A DNA stretch of 64,000 nucleotides from Epiperipatus broadwayi (lineage: Eukaryota; Onychophora; Udeonychophora; Euonychophora; Peripatidae). A program made the translations under genes and the position numbers. The notes under the pieces were generated by a model. The model worked only from the letters and a program-made list of their open reading frames with translations, was not told where the DNA came from and made no database searches. Where the stretch lies: contig JAQFVV010012575.1 in assembly GCA_028023455.1 (NCBI GenBank), forward strand, positions 60,001 to 124,000, written 5' to 3'. Shown one piece after another: positions 60,330-64,000 of this stretch. Position 1 is the first letter of the stretch. Each line of letters starts with the position of its first letter.

Positions 60330-60900
60330 TAAATCATTCTAGATCTTGTTTACCAATTGGCAAAAGTAATCACTGATGAAGCTGTTACAAAATTCTAATA
60401 AGAAAGGCAATTCATGCCATTATATTTATCCAATTACACATACTTTTATCTTTAATAGCATACATGTTAGTTTCATCAATAATTTTACTACATAATTTTT
60501 TATCGAAAAACATATGGAAAAAGTCTAAAATAGAATACTCACCAGTTGTGGGAAACTTCAAACCTGGAATCTTGGTAAAATTCTCTACATATATTGGTTC
60601 ATATTACATTCAAAGGCACATTACTGCTAGACAAAGGGTTGCTAGCATCAAGAGGCATAATACTAGATGAAGGGCCTGGTCTGCTGCTATCAGACTAAGG
60701 TATATTTTTGGTTTTTCTTCATCTTTTGGCTAGTAATGGGGTTTCTTCTGATGATGAAGTGAAATATTCTCGATCACATATGAAGTAGTTTCATCAGAGT
60801 CAAAGGGCCTTGAATCATCAAACTCATCAATGCTGGTAGAATCCATTTCTGAATCCATTTTTGCCATCTAGGTTTCTTCCCTGCTTTTTCCTCCATACAA
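60330..60900 (-). pseudogene. Probable piggyBac-type transposase N-terminal relic
   Basis: Minus-strand reading gives an acidic, Ser/Asp-rich start (MDSEMDSTSIDEFDDSRPFD, then SDE) followed by a gap. Then FPTTGEYSILDF, a phenylalanine-rich stretch, and KIIDETNMYAIKD, which resembles the F-F-x-x-x-x-I-V-E/D-E-T-N-x-Y-A block starting the piggyBac/PGBD domain. Frame changes and stops are frequent. No TTAA-bounded ends were identified. The family match rests on this one block and the acidic N-terminus. Confidence 0.45.
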
Positions 60901-62452
60901 TCTAAAAAAACAGAAAAAAAAAAAAAATTGATCTTACGCGGAAAAAAATTCATAAAAAATAAATTTTTTGTCCGAGAAAAATATGGTGACTACCCACTGA
61001 AAGAGAAGAAATAGCTGCAGAGAACTATGCTATACACACATATATAGTCCTCTTAGTTTTTTTTATAATTTCACAATGAAAACTGAATTTCAACGAATGA
61101 TCTACGACATACACATAAGGTGTACTTATGAGTCAAGTAGATAAAAATAAGTTAAATGTAAAACATTACTAAAAATCTGTTAGTATTATTATCTAGTATT
61201 TATAAACATAAGATAGAGTAGAAATAGAGGTCACTGTAGTTGCTATCTGTAAGAGCAATAGCTTTGTATTCCTAATATCACATGAAGACATTACTATTCA
61301 TAAAGTAATTTATTCACTTTTAAAAGAGAATCTTATTATAAAAGGCATTTCATCTATTTAATTATAATCCAAATCTAAGTTTTGTTTTTAAGTGGAAATG
61401 TTTCAGGTAGCTGAGGATTTCAACTAAATTTAGGATTTAGGTAGCTGGTCTATGGTCAGCTAATGCTTCTATTTAATTATTGTATGAAAAATTAATGTTT
61501 AGCTATTCTTAATTTAAAAAAACAAAACAAAGGAAAAATACATAAACTCTCACCAATTGATTAGCCTTATAAAAGTGCTGGAATGAACTTTGACCCAACC
61601 CTGGTCTGTTTAAGGTTGCTTAAAAAAATTTTCAAAACTATCTCTATAAATAATTGAATCCTACAACTCAAATATAATTTCTGATGATTTTTATACATAA
61701 TTTGAGAGCATAACAAAATTAAATTTATATAAAATTTATTAGTAATAACTTAATTTATGACCAGAACCATTCAGTTGTGCATGTTCTTTTTATCATGTGA
61801 CATGTTTATATAATGACATTTAGTCTCATATAAACTATCAGTCATTACAACACTAGATGGCGTAGTAAACAATTTCTGTAGAATCCAATAATTTAGCTCT
61901 CATTTAGTCAATAGTTTTTACAGTTATTACACTAACCAAGTTAATGACTTGAGAAATTAAAGATCCTAGGGTTTCAAATTCAGACCAATTTTATTTCTAG
62001 GTTTATGAATATAAATATGGTCCATATTTCATGTATTTTAGAAAAGTTAAATATAAGCTAATTATAGGAATTTTGATTTAGATTTGCTGGCTTATTAAGT
62101 CATCATATTATCAATATATGAAATTTGCAATTATGTGTATGTCATGAAATGGTATTTTAAGAATAACAATATTTTCAATTGTTTTGGAAATCATTGTAAA
62201 ATTACAATTAATAGTCTTTTAATAGAGATTATATTTCAAATATTATTAATGACAGTAATTTAATCTTTGTTTAAATTTGAATAAATATTGGATACACATA
62301 ATAGTGTTCTTTTAGATTCTGGCTGTTAGTCTTCACTGATGATAAAAAAGAAGTTTGTAAACAATGAATTACTGCTTTTAAATCTTTGTATCTTTTAAAT
62401 TCTTTTTTGGTTCTAGTTTTAAAAAAGATTCATTGAAAAATATGTTCTATAG
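60901..62452. other. Non-coding DNA
   Basis: No supported gene or element. Confidence 0.5.
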
Positions 62453-63330
62453 TAGTGGTCCCCAAACTTTTTTGTCCTGTGAATCAGTTTCCAAATAATT
62501 TTTTTGTCTTAGACCCCATTTTTTGTCCTGTGGGCCCTTTTTTAGTGAAAGACTGTTTTTTTTTTTTTTATATAAATACTTTGACTACCCCCCCCTACAG
62601 ACCATGAACTTGTTTACAGTTTTAAATCTTAAATTTTTACACTGCTTTATTAAATCTTAGCTAAGACAAAAAGCTCCAGTTGAATAATTGATAAAGAGTG
62701 CTGGTCCAGCGATTTTGTCTTTGTCCTTAACTTATTTTTAAATTTATTTTTAAATTTCTAATCTTGGTTCCCAGGTGTGAGTTAGGATGATTTCCAAGAA
62801 ACAAATCTTTTTTTTTTTTTTAAAGAGAGTTTTAAGTTTTGTAAACATTCTTCCAGACGTGTAATACAGACATCTCTGGAATTGAGATTTTTTATGCGAA
62901 TACAAGCAACTTTATAAACTAAATTTTTAATAACTTGGAAATAAAGTAATTTAGAAGAGCTGTAATGTTTATAAAATCTATCACCTTACAGTTTCCTATA
63001 TATATGTAGATGCGCGTCTACACATAACAACAATATTTACACAACTTACTTAAATTATTATTTAAAATTATAACTGCATATACGTTTAATTATACGCATA
63101 CAAATATTATTAGCTAATGTACGTAATGTATAAATACATGCTATTATAGCTTATTATCCAATAATTTATGATTAATTTGAACTAATATACTTAAAAGTCT
63201 ACAAAACGCGCCTGAAATAATGATTTCGGTAGGTGGACCCCCAAATTTTTTTGTCGCTGACACGGACCCCCTGACAAATGGAAATCGACCCCTGGGGGGC
63301 GATATCGACCACTTTGAAAAACACTGTTCT
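62453..63330. mobile_element. hAT-type non-autonomous element (copy 2)
   Basis: The left end is TAGTGGTCCCCAAACTTTTT; the right end is the inverse of CAGTGTTTTTCAAAGTGGTC, both of the C/TAGTG hAT style. GGGCCC/GGACCCC-rich subterminal blocks repeat in both orientations. The flanking octamers TTCTATAG and TTCTCTGG agree at 6 of 8 bases, so the target duplication is decayed. The interior matches 4260-4890. No transposase is encoded; the 77-codon minus-strand frame at 63144-63377 is not a gene. Confidence 0.65.
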
Positions 63331-63790
63331 CTGGCAAGGATAAACTCTGTTGTATTTTTTTTATTTTTAAAATTCACATGATAAATGTTGCATATCCACT
63401 TTGTAGAAAAAATTATTTTATTTACTGGTACTGTGCTTATTTACTATAATGTTTTAAAAATTAATTGCAGAAAATAGTATTTGTATTATAGATTATTTTA
63501 AAATAAATATATTCATTTGTTTACATTTAATTTGTTGGAAAAAGCATAATTCTAATAATACTCTAAAAATTATAATCTACAAACCAATTTCTGGTTTGTT
63601 GATTTAAAAAAAAAAAAAGTAACTTAAAAAATATAACAAAAGCTGATATTGATAATTTTAATTAATAGATTGTAATAGTAATCTATCAGGCAATTTTTGT
63701 TTAATATCTGCTCTATTTTTAGATTGTAATTTTTTTTTAGTTAAATATTTAGTTGAACTGTGGAGCTACCTTATACTCCTAATTTTGTTT
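63331..63790. other. Non-coding DNA
   Basis: Nothing recognised. Confidence 0.5.
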
Positions 63791-64000
63791 ATAGTATACT
63801 TGTACAAAAGGTGAGATGACTGTGTTAGGAGGATTGTTGAGTGTTATAGTGGTAAGGAATGCATTAATAAAGAATAGGGAATTGGAGAGATGGAGAACTA
63901 GTATGAAGAGTAAAAAGAGTTTAAATATATATAGAAGTAAACGGAACATTGGGTGTGAGTTAATTTATGATAATAGCAAGGAAAGTAGTTTATTGTTTAA
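63791..64000 (+). pseudogene. Second copy of the 10-kb LINE C-terminal region, running off the window
   Basis: From TATACTTGTACAAAAGGTGA onward it matches 10561-10795 closely, with an internal deletion of about 25 bases after GGTAAGGAATG (deleting the GGATAAAAGAATAGAAG segment). It is 5'-truncated at a different point from the copy at 9.93 kb and continues past the window end. Confidence 0.85.

Noticed and set aside
1-64000. CRISPR arrays, operons, rRNA genes
   Set aside because: No regularly spaced repeats, clustered same-strand host genes or rRNA-like sequence were seen.

Overview
This is an AT-rich piece of a eukaryotic nuclear genome, almost certainly an invertebrate animal. The evidence is a single intronless membrane-protein gene in long non-coding DNA, tRNA-derived SINEs, several LINE families, a Penelope-like element (PLE), hAT/Tigger/piggyBac relics and many long inverted repeats. 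No operon, CRISPR or other prokaryotic organisation is present. I could not fix the taxon from sequence alone.

Layout. 0-12 kb: foldback repeats (0.3, 3.2, 6.1, 9.3 kb), two or three tRNA-like SINEs, decayed RTE reverse-transcriptase fragments (1.5, 8.1 kb), a degenerate minisatellite (7.3 kb), and a LINE 3' fragment (9.9-11.2 kb) fused to a foldback element. 12.6-14.3 kb: the only convincing host gene, a 355-residue protein with four membrane segments, a CRE-like palindrome upstream and a polyadenylation signal downstream. 14-40 kb: non-coding DNA carrying foldback families (16.3, 21.3, 25.9, 27.0, 29.0, 33.6, 35.2, 36.8 kb), a Tigger/pogo transposase relic (18.3-19.1 kb), an intact hAT-type MITE with an 8-bp target duplication (23.8 kb), a decayed LINE (24.2-25.6 kb) and a SINE (38.7 kb). 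40.4-60.1 kb: a retroelement cluster, all minus strand. LINE-A lies inside a pair of ~340-bp inverted repeats and contains a tandem duplication and a 500-N assembly gap. LINE-B is a related, diverged copy. A PLE (reverse transcriptase plus GIY-YIG endonuclease) follows, bounded by a 58-bp perfect direct repeat. A plus-strand RTE 3' fragment sits between the two LINEs. 60-64 kb: a probable piggyBac relic, a hAT relic and another fragment of the 10-kb LINE.

Most interesting result. One foldback element (25.85-26.20 kb) carries a sequence that satisfies the conserved core of a type I hammerhead ribozyme, with a paired, internally looped stem I (26052-26110). Relatives of this foldback at 6.1, 16.3 and 27.0 kb have perfect 12-13 bp target duplications. 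Two members of a second foldback family have 11 and 15 bp. Duplications of that length look like retrotransposition rather than classical MITE transposition. A looser module (CUGANGA-like, hairpin, GAAAC) recurs in other foldbacks, in the inverted repeats around LINE-A and downstream of the PLE ORF. I infer a possible population of ribozyme-bearing, non-autonomous inverted retroposons related to Penelope-like elements. All transposon ORFs seen are broken by frameshifts, stops or truncation.
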